Source of the DNA: Rhodanobacteraceae bacterium
GTDB lineage: Bacteria; Pseudomonadota; Gammaproteobacteria; Xanthomonadales; Rhodanobacteraceae
DNA: 64,000 nt
Assembly (NCBI GenBank): GCA_030123585.1
Contig: CP126120.1
Coordinates: 868,001-932,000, forward strand
Reading direction: 5' to 3'
The notes under the pieces are model-generated. The model was given only the letters and a program-made list of their open reading frames with translations. It was not told the origin of the DNA and did not search any database. The translations under genes and the position numbers were made by a program. Each line of letters starts with the position of its first letter. Within the stretch, counting starts at the first letter, position 1. This document shows, in pieces, positions 9,253 to 19,366 of the stretch.

Positions 9253-9280
9253 AACCGCGCGGAACGATCCGCGCGGTTTT
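9253..9280. terminator. Intrinsic terminator after the 8.5-9.2 kb gene
   Basis: An ACCGCGCGGA/TCCGCGCGGT stem with a short ACGA loop and a following TTTT run. It sits between convergent genes and its complement also begins with AAAA, so it can act on both strands. Confidence 0.85.
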
Positions 9281-9708
9281 CATTTCACGTGGATGGTGAT
9301 CCGCTTCGAGACGGTTGGCGGGTCGAACGGCACGTGGTTCGCGTCGGCCAGCTCCAGTTGCAGGGTGTGGGTGCCGGGCGCGAGGTGCAGCACCGTCTCG
9401 GTCTGGCCGCCGCCGAAATGCTTGTGGTGTTCATCGTTCGGGATCGGCTGGCCGGCCGCCGGCAACGCCACGACATCGATCAGCAAATGGTGGTGCCCGG
9501 TGTGTTCCTTGTCGACACCGGCCGGCGCCACACCCATGCCGGCAAGCCCGAACCGCACCGTGACCTCGCGGCCGACCGAGGCGCCGTCGGCGGGACTGAT
9601 GATGTACACCCGCGCATCCGCAGGCGCCTTGTGCGTCGGCAACGCCGGCGCGGCGATGGCCGCCGCGGCCAGTGCGGCAAGGATGGTCCCGATCAGGAAT
9701 CTGCGCAT
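9280..9708 (-). CDS. DUF4399-domain periplasmic protein
   Basis: The 142-residue protein has a signal peptide (MRRFLIGTILAALAAAAIAA, cleavage probably after the second AA pair) and a DUF4399 domain: VYIISPADGASVGREVTV, HTGHHHLLID, HKHFGGGQTET and LELADANHVPF. The His-rich segments suggest metal binding, though the family function is unknown. The start at 9708 has an AGGAG eight bases upstream. It follows the copper ATPase on the same strand with about a 30-base gap, and so is the third gene of the MerR-driven copper operon; a periplasmic copper role is inferred from that position only. Confidence 0.8.
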   Translation of the reverse strand: MRRFLIGTILAALAAAAIAAPALPTHKAPADARVYIISPADGASVGREVTVRFGLAGMGVAPAGVDKEHTGHHHLLIDVVALPAAGQPIPNDEHHKHFGGGQTETVLHLAPGTHTLQLELADANHVPFDPPTVSKRITIHVK

Positions 9709-9737
9709 GATTCGTTCTCCTCGTTGCGAGCACTCGA

Positions 9738-12170
9738 TCATACGTGATCGCCGGCCGGCAATCGCGCACTGCGCAAGCGCAACGCGTTGCTGACCACCGA
9801 CACCGACGACAGGCTCATCGCCAGCGCCGCGACCATCGGCGACAACACCAGGCCGAACACGGGATACAACACACCCGCCGCGATCGGGATGCCCACGGCG
9901 TTGTAGACGAACGCGAAGAACAGGTTCTGGCGGATGTTGCGCACCGTGGCGCGCGACAGCGCCCGCGCGCGCGCGATGCCCGACAGGTCGCCGCGCACCA
10001 GCGTCACCGGTGCGCTCTCCATCGCGACATCGGTGCCGGTGCCCATCGCGATGCCGACGTCCGCCGCGGCCAGCGCCGGCGCATCGTTGATGCCGTCGCC
10101 CGCCATCGCCACCTTGTGCCCGTCGCGCCGCAATGCCGCGACCACATCGGCCTTGCCGGACGGCGACACGTCCGCGCGAACGTCGTCGATGCCGAGCGTG
10201 CGCGCAACTGTGCGTGCGGTGACTGGATTGTCGCCGGTCGCCAGCACGATGCGCATGCCGTCATCGCGCAATGCCGCGAGCGCGGCCGGTGTGTCGGCCT
10301 TGACGCGATCGGCGACCGCCAGCAACGCGGCCACGCTGCCGTCGACGACAAGCACCATCACCGTCGCACCCTCGCCGCGCAGCGCATCCGCGCGCGCCGT
10401 CTGCGCCGGGTCGATGCGCACGCCCAGTTCATCCAGCAACCGCGCATTGCCGAGTGCGACGACGTGGCCATCGACGTTTCCCGTCACCCCACGCCCGGTC
10501 AGCGTCGCGAAAGCGTGCACCGCAGGAATCGAAACGCCGCGCGCTTCGGCGGCGGCGACGATCGCGCGTGCCAGCGGATGTTCGCTGGGACGTTCCAGCG
10601 CCGCCGCCAGGCGCAACGCTTCGCCTTCGCCGAAGCCGGCGAACGTTTCCACCGTTCGCAGCGACGGCTTGCCCTCGGTCAGGGTGCCGGTCTTGTCCAC
10701 CAGCAGCACGTCGACCTCGCGCAACGCCTCGATCGCGGCGGCGTCGCGGAACAGCACACCCACGTGCGCGCCGCGTCCGCTGGCGACCATGATCGAGATC
10801 GGCGTCGCCAGGCCCAGCGCACACGGACAGGCGATGATCAGCACCGACACCGCCGCGATCAGCGCGTGCGGAAACTTCGGGTCGGGTCCGATCGCGATCC
10901 ACGCGATGAACGCCAGCACCGCGATCACGACCACCGCCGGCACGAACCACGCCGCGACGCGGTCGGCCACGCGCTGCAGCGGCGCCTTGCTGCGTTGCGC
11001 CTCGGCCACCAGCGCGACGATCCGCGCCAGCATCGTCTCCGCACCCACCTTCTCGGCCCGCATCGTCAGCGCGCCATCCTGGTTGACGGTGCCGCCGGTC
11101 AGCGTGTCACCCTTGCCTTTCGTGACCGGCATCGATTCGCCGGTGAGCATCGATTCGTCCACGTGGCTGCTGCCATCGAGCACGATGCCGTCGACCGGCA
11201 CTTTCTCGCCGGGACGCACGCGCAATACGTCGCCATGCCGCACGGCATCCAGAGGTACATCCGACTCGCCGCCGTCGGCTGCGATCCGTCGCGCAGTTTT
11301 GGGCGCGAGATCCAGCAAGGCGCGAATCGCCGAGCCGGTACGGCGGCGCGCGCGCAGTTCCAGCCAGTCGCCCATCGTCACCAAGGCGACGATCACCGCG
11401 GCCGACTCGAAATACACGGCGACCTCGCCATGCGGGCCGCGCAAGCCCGCCGGGAACAACGCCGGCGCCAGGAAGGCGACGAGGCTGTACAACCATGCGA
11501 CACCGGTGCCCAGCGCGATCAGGGTGTACATGTTGGGCGACCACGGCTTCAGCGACCGCCAGCCGCGCGCGAAGAACGGCGCACCGCCCCACAGCACCAC
11601 GACGGTCGCAAGCGCCGCCTCGGCCCACGCGGCGACGCGAACCCACGGCGCGGGCATCTGCCAGCCGAACAGGTGCGGCCCCATCGCCAACCCGAACACC
11701 GGAATCGTCAGCGCGACCAATGTCCAGAAACGTCTTGTGAGCGCGCGCAAATCGCCGTCATCATCCATGTCCGCAGCAGCCAACAACGGCTCCAGTGCCA
11801 TGCCGCACTTCGGGCAGTGGCCCGGACCGATCTGCCGGACCTCGGGGTGCATCGGGCAGGTGTAGGTCGTGCCGGCGGACGCGTCCGTGATTGCATTGTG
11901 TTGCGCACCTGAAGCGGGCGCGAGGTAACGCGCAGGATCGGCAACGAATTTCTCGAGGCAACGTGCGGAGCAGAAGTACCGGGTCGTGTCCGCGTGCCCG
12001 GTGCGATGCTGCGACGTTTGCGGATCGACCGTCATGCCGCAGACCGGGTCGATCTCGGCTTGCGTGGCAGGCTCGGGGTGTCCGCCGCCACAGCACGCGT
12101 GTTGCTCATGCGCGCCCGCAGCGACGTCTGGAGCATGCCGATGATGCGCGTCGTGATCATGCATGCTCAT
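9738..12170 (-). CDS. copA: Copper-translocating P1B-type ATPase (CopA-like) with YHS and HMBD N-terminus
   Basis: The 810-residue pump exports Cu(I). In place of the usual CxxC HMA domains, the N-terminus carries a His-rich tail, a YHS domain (DPVCGMTVD and [11 protein letters not shown]) and a heavy-metal-binding module (YTCPMHPEV with [10 protein letters not shown]). The core has eight helices, TGES ([12 protein letters not shown]), the membrane site [10 protein letters not shown], phosphorylation site [18 protein letters not shown] and [12 protein letters not shown] in helix 7 and MSLSS in helix 8 complete a P1B-1 copper site. It overlaps the 3' end of the MerR gene by 14 bases, so the two are co-transcribed. 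Confidence 0.94.
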   Translation of the reverse strand: MSMHDHDAHHRHAPDVAAGAHEQHACCGGGHPEPATQAEIDPVCGMTVDPQTSQHRTGHADTTRYFCSARCLEKFVADPARYLAPASGAQHNAITDASAGTTYTCPMHPEVRQIGPGHCPKCGMALEPLLAAADMDDDGDLRALTRRFWTLVALTIPVFGLAMGPHLFGWQMPAPWVRVAAWAEAALATVVVLWGGAPFFARGWRSLKPWSPNMYTLIALGTGVAWLYSLVAFLAPALFPAGLRGPHGEVAVYFESAAVIVALVTMGDWLELRARRRTGSAIRALLDLAPKTARRIAADGGESDVPLDAVRHGDVLRVRPGEKVPVDGIVLDGSSHVDESMLTGESMPVTKGKGDTLTGGTVNQDGALTMRAEKVGAETMLARIVALVAEAQRSKAPLQRVADRVAAWFVPAVVVIAVLAFIAWIAIGPDPKFPHALIAAVSVLIIACPCALGLATPISIMVASGRGAHVGVLFRDAAAIEALREVDVLLVDKTGTLTEGKPSLRTVETFAGFGEGEALRLAAALERPSEHPLARAIVAAAEARGVSIPAVHAFATLTGRGVTGNVDGHVVALGNARLLDELGVRIDPAQTARADALRGEGATVMVLVVDGSVAALLAVADRVKADTPAALAALRDDGMRIVLATGDNPVTARTVARTLGIDDVRADVSPSGKADVVAALRRDGHKVAMAGDGINDAPALAAADVGIAMGTGTDVAMESAPVTLVRGDLSGIARARALSRATVRNIRQNLFFAFVYNAVGIPIAAGVLYPVFGLVLSPMVAALAMSLSSVSVVSNALRLRSARLPAGDHV

Positions 12171-12591
12171 GGCCCTCCACCCCGCCCAGCGCGCGCAGGA
12201 TCGGGCAGTGTTCGAGCGCGCCGTGTCCGGGACACGCGTCGATCAACTGCTTCAGTCCCCGTTTCACGCGCTGCAGTTCGCGGATGCGCTGTTCGACTTC
12301 GCCGAGGCGCGCTTGGGCGCGCTGCTTGACGCTTTTCACCCCGCGTTCGCGGTCGGTGGAAAGCGCCAGCAACTCGCGGATCTCCTCGAGCGTGAAGCCG
12401 AGATCCTTGGCGCGACGGATGAAGCGCAATCGCTCGACCACATCCGGGCCGTAATCGCGATAGCCCGATGCGCGCCGTTGCGGCGGCGGCAGCAGGTTTT
12501 CGCGCTCGTAATAGCGGATGGTGTCGATGCCGACGCCGGCGCGGCGCGCGACCGCGCCGATGGTGAAATGCGGGGTGGTTGGCGTGTCCAT
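12157..12591 (-). CDS. MerR-family copper-responsive regulator (CueR-like)
   Basis: The 144-residue activator has an N-terminal MerR helix-turn-helix ([20 protein letters not shown], residues 9-28), a dimerisation coiled coil (about 80-118) and a metal-binding loop with two cysteines eight residues apart ([10 protein letters not shown]). CueR has seven between, ZntR and CadR more, so the loop length is intermediate. With a Cu(I) pump directly downstream and overlapping, copper is the likely inducer. The ATG lies where transcription should begin (see the promoter entry) and has no Shine-Dalgarno, so the mRNA is probably leaderless. The gene is autoregulated if the promoter assignment is right. 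Confidence 0.88.
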   Translation of the reverse strand: MDTPTTPHFTIGAVARRAGVGIDTIRYYERENLLPPPQRRASGYRDYGPDVVERLRFIRRAKDLGFTLEEIRELLALSTDRERGVKSVKQRAQARLGEVEQRIRELQRVKRGLKQLIDACPGHGALEHCPILRALGGVEGHEHA

Positions 12592-12597
12592 GCGTCC

Positions 12598-12629
12598 ATG
12601 CTAAACCATGGAGCATGGTCCAGAGTCAA
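12598..12629 (-). promoter_or_regulatory. MerR-type promoter/operator of the copper operon
   Basis: On the minus strand TTGACT (-35) and TAGCAT (-10) are separated by 20 bases, the overlong spacer typical of MerR-regulated promoters. The spacer contains the perfect dyad ACCATG-CTC-CATGGT. Seven bases after the -10 lies the A of the regulator's ATG, so transcript and coding start would coincide. Seen directly; regulation is inferred from the family. Confidence 0.85.
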
Positions 12630-12680
12630 GCCTTTCGACGAGCATGCCGGGCGGCAGCGCACCGGGACAGGTTCAGCCTT

Positions 12681-13241
12681 TCAATGCGAGCTGGAGGCCG
12701 CGGCCGGCATCGCCATTTCCGCATGCTCGTGCCCTTCCTCCTCGGCGGCATTCGCGGTCAAGGCATGGAACTCGGCCGCGCTCATTTTCGGCTGTTTCTG
12801 CAGGTAGGCCACCAACGCCCAGATCTTCTGGTCGTCGTGGGTCTTGCCCCACGCCGGCATCGCGGTCATCTTGAGCCCGTGCTTGATGATCCAGAACGCC
12901 TCGGCGGGATGGGGCGCGAAACGGGTGAGGTTTGGCGGACGCGGATTCAGGCCGTCGCGCAATTCGGAATCGGCGACGCCCGGCGCGAGATGGCAATCGA
13001 CGCACATTTCCGAGTAGTGCTCGGCGCCTTCCTTGACCAGCGCGGGATCGTCCAGCGGCGGCGGCTTGATGTCGGCGACGCGGCGGTCAATCGCGTGCTC
13101 GCGCACCATGCCGATGGCTTGCCGCGTGATCTTCCAGTGCGGCACGTCCGCACCCACCTGATACATCCCGCTGTACGCGAAGACGAAGAAAGCGATGATC
13201 GCGATGAGGATCCAGACAATCAGCGCACCGACGAATCGCAT
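12681..13241 (-). CDS. Membrane-anchored c-type cytochrome
   Basis: The 186-residue protein has an uncleaved N-terminal helix (VGALIVWILIAIIAFFVFAYSG) and a periplasmic class I cytochrome c domain with one haem site CVDCH near residue 75 and a probable axial Met in KMTAMPAWGK. The tail is rich in His, Glu and Ala (EEEGHEHAEMAMPAAA). An electron-carrier role in the respiratory chain is likely; the partner is unknown. The start at 13241 has GGAGG six bases upstream, which rules out the longer in-frame reading. It lies upstream of the copper operon on the same strand, but the MerR promoter between them separates the two units. Confidence 0.87.
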   Translation of the reverse strand: MRFVGALIVWILIAIIAFFVFAYSGMYQVGADVPHWKITRQAIGMVREHAIDRRVADIKPPPLDDPALVKEGAEHYSEMCVDCHLAPGVADSELRDGLNPRPPNLTRFAPHPAEAFWIIKHGLKMTAMPAWGKTHDDQKIWALVAYLQKQPKMSAAEFHALTANAAEEEGHEHAEMAMPAAASSSH

Positions 13242-13560
13242 GGCGGCCTCCGGGGTTCGGGAAATGCAGGCAAACGTCGATCCTACTCCTCGCGGCGAGG
13301 CGATGCAGCGGCAGGCGCGGCGCGCCAGATTTGATAGGCACACCGATGTCGCCACAGGATTGGCGCGCCCGACTGGTCTAACACGCGGCGTTTGCGACAG
13401 TCCGGCGGACTGTCGCGCCGCGGGTGAGGAGGAGGCATGGATGCCGACTGGACGGTTGCGCCATGGAAGGCTGCTCGCATCGCAGCCCAACGAAGCCATG
13501 CGGCAGCCGTGCAACCAGGATTCGCACCACGATGCGTTCAATGCGAAAATCCGCCTCGTC

Positions 13561-13637
13561 GCGCCCGTAGCTCAATTGGATAGAGCATCGGCCTTCTAAG
13601 CCGACGGTTGCTGGTTCGATTCCAGTCGGGCGCGCCA
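13561..13637 (+). tRNA. tRNA-Arg (anticodon TCT)
   Basis: A 77-base cloverleaf with acceptor GCGCCCG/CGGGCGC, D-arm GCTC...GAGC, anticodon loop CTTCTAA, T-loop TTCGATT and encoded CCA. It reads AGA codons. It is convergent with tRNA-Pro, ten bases away. Confidence 0.97.
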
Positions 13638-13647
13638 TCACGAATGA

Positions 13648-13724
13648 TGGTCGGGGCAGAGGGATTCGAACCCCCGACATCCAGCTCCCAAAGCTGGCGC
13701 TCTACCAGACTGAGCTATACCCCG
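13648..13724 (-). tRNA. tRNA-Pro (anticodon TGG)
   Basis: A 77-base cloverleaf on the minus strand with acceptor CGGGGTA/TGCCCCG, anticodon loop TTTGGGA flanked by CCAGC/GCTGG, T-arm GGGGGTTCGAATCCCTC and encoded CCA. Confidence 0.97.
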
Positions 13725-13828
13725 GAACATCGCCTGCAAACATGCTGCGAACACAGATGGTACGGTCGCGCGAGCGGAGCGGTCAACGCGGGCAGCACGC
13801 CTTTGCGCCGCGCACCACAGTGATCCCG

Positions 13829-13867
13829 AAAACGACGAAGCCGGCGGGAAACCCCGTCGGCTTCGTC
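13829..13867 (-). terminator. Terminator of the csrA-tRNA-Ser-tRNA-Arg unit
   Basis: Read on the minus strand, GACGAAGCCGACGGGG and CCCGCCGGCTTCGTC pair across a short loop and are followed by a T run. It lies seven bases after tRNA-Arg(ACG). Confidence 0.8.
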
Positions 13868-13873
13868 ATTGAA

Positions 13874-13950
13874 TGGCGCGCCCGGAGAGATTCGAACTCC
13901 CGACCACCAAGTTCGTAGCCTGGTACTCTATCCAGCTGAGCTACGGGCGC
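13874..13950 (-). tRNA. tRNA-Arg (anticodon ACG)
   Basis: A 77-base cloverleaf with acceptor GCGCCCG/CGGGCGC, anticodon loop CTACGAA (first A normally edited to inosine by TadA) and encoded CCA. It follows tRNA-Ser on the same strand, the order seen behind csrA in many gammaproteobacteria. Confidence 0.97.
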
Positions 13951-14005
13951 GTTGGAACAAGCGAGCCGCCAATTATCGGTTGTCGCAACAATTGCGTCAA
14001 CGATT

Positions 14006-14102
<97 letters not shown>

Positions 14103-14261
14103 GTTTATCTGAATTTTTGAGTGTAACAGTCGGCGCTAGCAACCAGCACCAACGTCGATCGGGATATGCTCGCATCTTCCATGATGCTCGCCCCTCGCTT
14201 TGCTCGGGGCCGACTTCTCCGTCCAAAATCGTTCCTGGCGATTTTGTCGTTCCCGACGAAT

Positions 14262-14332
14262 TGGTCGAACCCTCGATCAGGCCTTGCGGTCCGATACTTT
14301 CTTGTCAGGTTCCCCCGGCCTCCAATGTCGTC
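14262..14332 (-). pseudogene. Degenerate partial copy of tRNA-Ser (GCT)
   Basis: The segment matches the neighbouring tRNA-Ser over its T-arm, variable arm and part of the anticodon arm: TCGAACCCTCGATCAGGC is identical, then TTGCGGTCCGATACT against TTGTGGCCCGATACT, then decay, with a residual CCCCCGGCCTC. The acceptor stem and anticodon loop are lost, so it cannot be a working tRNA. It lies in the roughly 320-base gap between tRNA-Ser and csrA, which holds no gene. Origin by local duplication or by an integrative element that carried a tRNA fragment is inferred. Confidence 0.65.
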
Positions 14333-14424
14333 GCTCGCGCCAAACGCCGGCCGTGTCATGCAAACCGGTCGGCAAGGATAAACGCGCAGCAGGCTTGGGT
14401 AAAGCCGTCAACCGCAGTCAGGCA

Positions 14425-14649
14425 TCAACCGTTGGTCGCCTCGCGACCCTCGGACTCGTCGGTTTGGGCGGCCACACCAGCCTCGTGCTCCTGCTTGATG
14501 CGCTGGTAGATTTCTTCGCGATGCACTGCGACATCCTTCGGCGCCGTGATGCCGATGCGCACCTGGTTGCCCTTGACGCCCAACACCGTGACCGTTACCT
14601 GGTCGCCGATCATCAGGGTTTCCCCGACTCGGCGAGTCAAAATCAACAT
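14425..14649 (-). CDS. csrA: Carbon storage regulator CsrA/RsmA
   Basis: This 74-residue RNA-binding dimer represses or stabilises mRNAs with GGA motifs. It begins [20 protein letters not shown] and has the RNA-contact segment [13 protein letters not shown]; the acidic tail after residue 60 is longer than in E. coli but usual for Xanthomonadales. A GGAG seven bases before the ATG supports this start. A second in-frame ATG 120 bases upstream has an even better ribosome site and no stop between (see the separate entry). The leader holds several GGA triplets (AGGAGGA, CGGAGGGGA, TGGAG), compatible with autoregulation. alaS lies upstream and tRNA-Ser downstream. Confidence 0.95.
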   Translation of the reverse strand: MLILTRRVGETLMIGDQVTVTVLGVKGNQVRIGITAPKDVAVHREEIYQRIKQEHEAGVAAQTDESEGREATNG

Positions 14650-14766
14650 GACAGAACTCCATTCGCTCGGGTCCATTGGACCCGAAACCGGTCTGCGCGT
14701 TCCCCTCCGGAATTGCGCGACCCGGTGATACAGGGCGATCGCGAACGCGTGCGAATCCATCGCACA

Positions 14767-14782
14767 CATTCAGGTTCCTCCT
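14767..14782 (-). promoter_or_regulatory. Second, in-frame translation start in the csrA leader
   Basis: AGGAGG is followed seven bases later by an ATG that reads without stop through 40 extra codons ([20 protein letters not shown] at the front) into csrA. This is a stronger ribosome site than that of csrA itself. It could encode a 114-residue CsrA form or be a CsrA-bound leader site. Confidence 0.55.
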
Positions 14783-14825
14783 ACTCCCGCACTAGACCGG
14801 TACGGGGGGCGACCGATGCGACGCG

Positions 14826-14855
14826 ACTATATCTGAACGGACGCGGACGGCGCAA
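14826..14855 (-). promoter_or_regulatory. Probable sigma-70 promoter of csrA
   Basis: On the minus strand TTGCGC and TATAGT are 18 bases apart. Initiation near 14819 gives a leader of about 170 bases that includes the upstream in-frame ATG. Confidence 0.6.
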
Positions 14856-14889
14856 TGAAACAGGCATGACTTTCGGCAGGGTCAGACAC

Positions 14890-17523
14890 CTAATTCAACG
14901 TGTGTTCGAGCCACGACGGCAGCCGGGCCAATGCCTGGTCCAGCGCGGGGGAATCGACACCGCCGCCCTGCGCCATGTCGGGACGGCCGCCGCCCTTGCC
15001 ATCGATCTGTTTGGCGACATGCGATACCACATCACCTGCCTTGACCCGGCCCAGCGCCGCGCCGTGCACGCCGGCGACCAGGGCCGCCTTGCCGTCTTGG
15101 CCCGACGCCAGCAGCACCACGCAATCCTGCAACTTCTGCTTGAGCGTGTCGACCGCATCGCGCAACGCCTTCGCGTCCATGCCGTCCACGCGCGCGGCCA
15201 CCAGTTTGATTCCGCCCAGATCCTGGGCGTGCTCGGCGAGATCGCCTGTCGCGGCGCCGGCGGCCTTGGCTTTCAACGCATCCAGCTCGCGTTCCAGTTT
15301 CTTCTGCTTGTCGAGCAGTTGCCGCAGCTTGTCGGCGACCTCGCCCGCGCTGGCTGACAGCAGACCCGCGACCTCACCGAGCCGCTGTTCTTCCGCGGCC
15401 ACGTGCGCCATCGCGCCCGCGCCAGTCAACGCCTCGATGCGGCGGATGCCGGCCGCGACGCCCGATTCCGACACGATCTTGAACAGGCCGATGTCGCCGG
15501 TGCGCGAGACGTGTGTACCGCCGCAGAGTTCGGTCGAGAAATCGCCCATCCGCAACACGCGTACTTCGTCGCCGTACTTTTCGCCGAACAACGCCATCGC
15601 ACCGGTGGCGATCGCATCGTCGTAACCCATATGCCGGACTTCCGCAGCGTCGTTGCGGCGGATCTGCTCGTTGACGCGATCCTCGATGCGGCGCAGTTCC
15701 TCCGCTTTCACCGGCTGGAAATGCGAGAAGTCGAAACGCAAACGATCCGGTGCAACCAGCGAGCCTTTTTGCGTCACGTGTTCGCCCAGCGTTTCGCGTA
15801 GCGCCGCGTGCAACAGATGCGTCGCCGAATGGTTGAGTACCGTGGCCTGGCGGCGCGCGCCGTCCACACGTGCAAGCACGCCGTCACCGACGCGCAGCGG
15901 CGTGTTGCCCTTCCACTCGCCAATGTGGCCGTGGAATTGCCCGCCAAACTTTTGCGTGTCGTGGACGATGAAGCGCCCGGCGGCGTGTTCCAACGCGCCG
16001 GTATCGCCCACCTGTCCACCCGACTCCGCATAGAACGGCGTGCGATCCAGGATGATCGCAGCGGATTCGCCGGGCTGCAGCACGTCCACCGCGCGGCCGT
16101 CGCGAAGGATCGCCAGTACCTTGCAATCCCTGGCTTCAAGCGTTTCGTAACCGAGGAATTGCGTGGGCTTCAATCGGCTTGCCACGTCCGCCGGCAACTG
16201 CGCCTTGCTCTCGAACCTGCTGGCCGCACGCGCGCGTTCGCGCTGCGCCTCCATCGCACGCTCGAAACCGGCCATGTCCACCGACATGCCGCGCTCACGC
16301 GCGATGTCGGCGGTCAGATCGACCGGAAAACCGTAAGTGTCGTACAGGCGAAACGCGTCATCGCCAGGGATTATCCTGTCCGACTTCGATGCGACCTCGT
16401 CGAACACCTTCATGCCGTGTTCCAGGGTTTCGCCGAAGCGCTGTTCCTCGGCGCGCAGCGCTTCCTCGACGAACGCCTGCTTCTTCGCGAGCTCGGGATA
16501 CGCCTCGCCCATTTCCGCGACCAGCGGCGCCACCATCTTCCAGAAGAAGTCGCCGCGCACGCCCAGCATCCAGCCGTGCCGCAGCGCGCGCCGGATGATC
16601 CGGCGCAACACGTAGCCGCGGCCTTCGTTGGATGGCAGCACGCCATCCACGATCAGGAAGGAACACGCGCGGATGTGGTCGGCAATCACGCGCAGTGACT
16701 TGTTCTCGTGATCCTTGCAGCCGGTCAACTTTTGCGCGGAAGCGATCAGCCGCTGGAACAGGTCGATCTCGTAGTTGGAATGCACGCCCTGCAGCACCGC
16801 GGCGAGGCGCTCCAGGCCCATGCCGGTATCTACGCACGGCGCGGGCAGCGGCGACAGCGTGCCATCCTCGGCGCGATCGAACTGCATGAACACCAGGTTC
16901 CAGATTTCGATGTAGCGATCGCCGTCCTCGTCCTTCGAGCCGGGCGGGCCGCCCGCGATCCCCGGGCCGTGGTCGTAGAAGATTTCGCTGCACGGTCCGC
17001 ACGGTCCCGTGTCGGCCATCTGCCAGAAGTTGTCGGAGGCGAACGGCGCACCCTTGTTGTCGCCGATCCGGACGATGCGTTCGGGCGGCACGCCGACCAC
17101 GTCCTTCCAGATGCCGTAGGCCTCGTCGTCGGTGTGATAGACGGTGACCCACAATTTTTCGGGCGGCAACCCGAAGGTGTGTGTCAGCAGCTCCCACGCC
17201 CACTCGATCGCTTCCTTCTTGAAGTAATCGCCAAATGACCAGTTGCCCAGCATCTCGAAAAAGGTGTGGTGGCGCGCGGTGTAGCCGACCGAATCGAGGT
17301 CGTTGTGCTTGCCGCCCGCGCGCAGGCAGCGTTGCACGTCGGCCGCGCGCACGTACGGCAGCTTCTCGCTGCCGAGGAACACGTTCTTGAATTGCACCAT
17401 CCCCGAATTGGTGAACAACAGGGTCGGATCGTTGGCCGGCACCAGCGGCGCGGACGGCACGATGGTGTGGCCGCGATCCTTGAAGAATTCGAGGAAGCGC
17501 GCGCGAATTTCTGCAGTTTTCAT
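14890..17523 (-). CDS. alaS: Alanyl-tRNA synthetase
   Basis: The 877-residue class II synthetase charges tRNA-Ala and edits misacylated Ser and Gly. The catalytic domain starts at [19 protein letters not shown] with motif text [17 protein letters not shown] (here [13 protein letters not shown]). The editing domain carries the zinc ligands HSATHLLH and [11 protein letters not shown], and the C-Ala domain ends near SWLEHTLN with the glycine-rich [14 protein letters not shown]. The length is full for the family. It sits in the conserved recA-recX-alaS-csrA order, about 75 bases downstream of recX. Confidence 0.98.
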   Translation of the reverse strand: MKTAEIRARFLEFFKDRGHTIVPSAPLVPANDPTLLFTNSGMVQFKNVFLGSEKLPYVRAADVQRCLRAGGKHNDLDSVGYTARHHTFFEMLGNWSFGDYFKKEAIEWAWELLTHTFGLPPEKLWVTVYHTDDEAYGIWKDVVGVPPERIVRIGDNKGAPFASDNFWQMADTGPCGPCSEIFYDHGPGIAGGPPGSKDEDGDRYIEIWNLVFMQFDRAEDGTLSPLPAPCVDTGMGLERLAAVLQGVHSNYEIDLFQRLIASAQKLTGCKDHENKSLRVIADHIRACSFLIVDGVLPSNEGRGYVLRRIIRRALRHGWMLGVRGDFFWKMVAPLVAEMGEAYPELAKKQAFVEEALRAEEQRFGETLEHGMKVFDEVASKSDRIIPGDDAFRLYDTYGFPVDLTADIARERGMSVDMAGFERAMEAQRERARAASRFESKAQLPADVASRLKPTQFLGYETLEARDCKVLAILRDGRAVDVLQPGESAAIILDRTPFYAESGGQVGDTGALEHAAGRFIVHDTQKFGGQFHGHIGEWKGNTPLRVGDGVLARVDGARRQATVLNHSATHLLHAALRETLGEHVTQKGSLVAPDRLRFDFSHFQPVKAEELRRIEDRVNEQIRRNDAAEVRHMGYDDAIATGAMALFGEKYGDEVRVLRMGDFSTELCGGTHVSRTGDIGLFKIVSESGVAAGIRRIEALTGAGAMAHVAAEEQRLGEVAGLLSASAGEVADKLRQLLDKQKKLERELDALKAKAAGAATGDLAEHAQDLGGIKLVAARVDGMDAKALRDAVDTLKQKLQDCVVLLASGQDGKAALVAGVHGAALGRVKAGDVVSHVAKQIDGKGGGRPDMAQGGGVDSPALDQALARLPSWLEHTLN

Positions 17524-17599
17524 GCGGTTATGATGGCAAGTTCAGATGGTTTGCACGCCGAAAAACAGCCCCGGCCGACTACCGGGTCGCGGCAGATCG

Positions 17600-18097
17600 T
17601 CAATCGTCGGGGGTTTCGACGTCGGAATGGGTGACGATTCTAACCGTAACGGCGGCAAAACCGCGACGCAACAGGAAGGCCGCGCGTTTGCCGCGTTCGG
17701 CGTGGTCGGCGGCGGGTTTCGCACTGTACTTCTTGCGCAGCTGCGCCCGGGCCAGCGCCGTCCAATCGGCGCCCGCAGCATCCAGCAATGCGCGGATCGC
17801 GGCATCAGGTAGCCCGTGTGAACGCAGCTCGGCGCGGATGCGGTCGGGTCCATAACCCTGCCCCACCCGTGCGCGCACGATCATCTCGCCGAAGCGGGCG
17901 TCGTCCTGGTAGTGCTGGTCGCGCAGGCGCTCGATCGCGCCTCTGGATTCGCCTTCGTCGCAGCCGGCGTGCTCCAGCCGCGCCCGCAGTTCGCGTTGCG
18001 AATACTCGCGCCGCGCCAACATGCCGAGCGCGCGGTCGTAGGCGCTGCGGTCGGCACCATCGTTAACGGATTTGCGACGCCCCGCCATACCGGACAT
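17600..18097 (-). CDS. recX: RecA regulator RecX
   Basis: This 165-residue all-helical protein binds RecA filaments and inhibits or tunes them. It is built of three-helix repeats: AYDRALGMLARREYSQRELRA, then ERLRDQHYQDDARFGEMIVR and GYGPDRIRAELRSHGL, with the closing repeat LLRRGFAAVTVRIV. The start may be the ATG at 18097 or one three codons on (18088). It follows recA on the same strand but is parted from it by a 90-base palindromic repeat that may lower read-through, which would suit the need for less RecX than RecA. Confidence 0.93.
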   Translation of the reverse strand: MSGMAGRRKSVNDGADRSAYDRALGMLARREYSQRELRARLEHAGCDEGESRGAIERLRDQHYQDDARFGEMIVRARVGQGYGPDRIRAELRSHGLPDAAIRALLDAAGADWTALARAQLRKKYSAKPAADHAERGKRAAFLLRRGFAAVTVRIVTHSDVETPDD

Positions 18098-18187
18098 TGT
18101 AGGAGCGCTCGTGAGCGCGACCCAAGCGGCATCGTTCGCCTTCCCTGGCGAACGACTCCATGGTCGCGAGCACGCTCGCTCCTACAC
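18098..18187. repeat. GTAGGAGCG/CGCTCCTAC inverted repeat between recA and recX
   Basis: TGTAGGAGCGCTCGTGAGCG at one end pairs imperfectly with CGCGAGCACGCTCGCTCCTA at the other, the REP-like type common in Pseudomonas and Xanthomonadales. It fills nearly the whole recA-recX gap and a hairpin in the mRNA is likely. Confidence 0.85.
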
Positions 18188-18191
18188 GCGC

Positions 18192-19235
<1,044 letters not shown>

Positions 19236-19366
19236 CGTGGAATCCTCGAATGTTGGTGCTGGCGTGAAGTATCGCGGCGGTGCTTCTCACGGGTTGAGAC
19301 GATCGCGTCGCAATGACGCGGCCATTATTCCACACCCCTCCGGCCGGGGTAGCGGCGCGCGCCGCA

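Noticed and set aside
9744..11912. Plus-strand open frame across the copper ATPase
   Set aside because: Shadow of the P-type ATPase; Arg/His-rich and motif-free.
19236..19330. LexA box before recA
   Set aside because: No TTAGTANTAATACTACTAA-like or CTG-N10-CAG palindrome of acceptable quality was found in the gap, so SOS control was not annotated.
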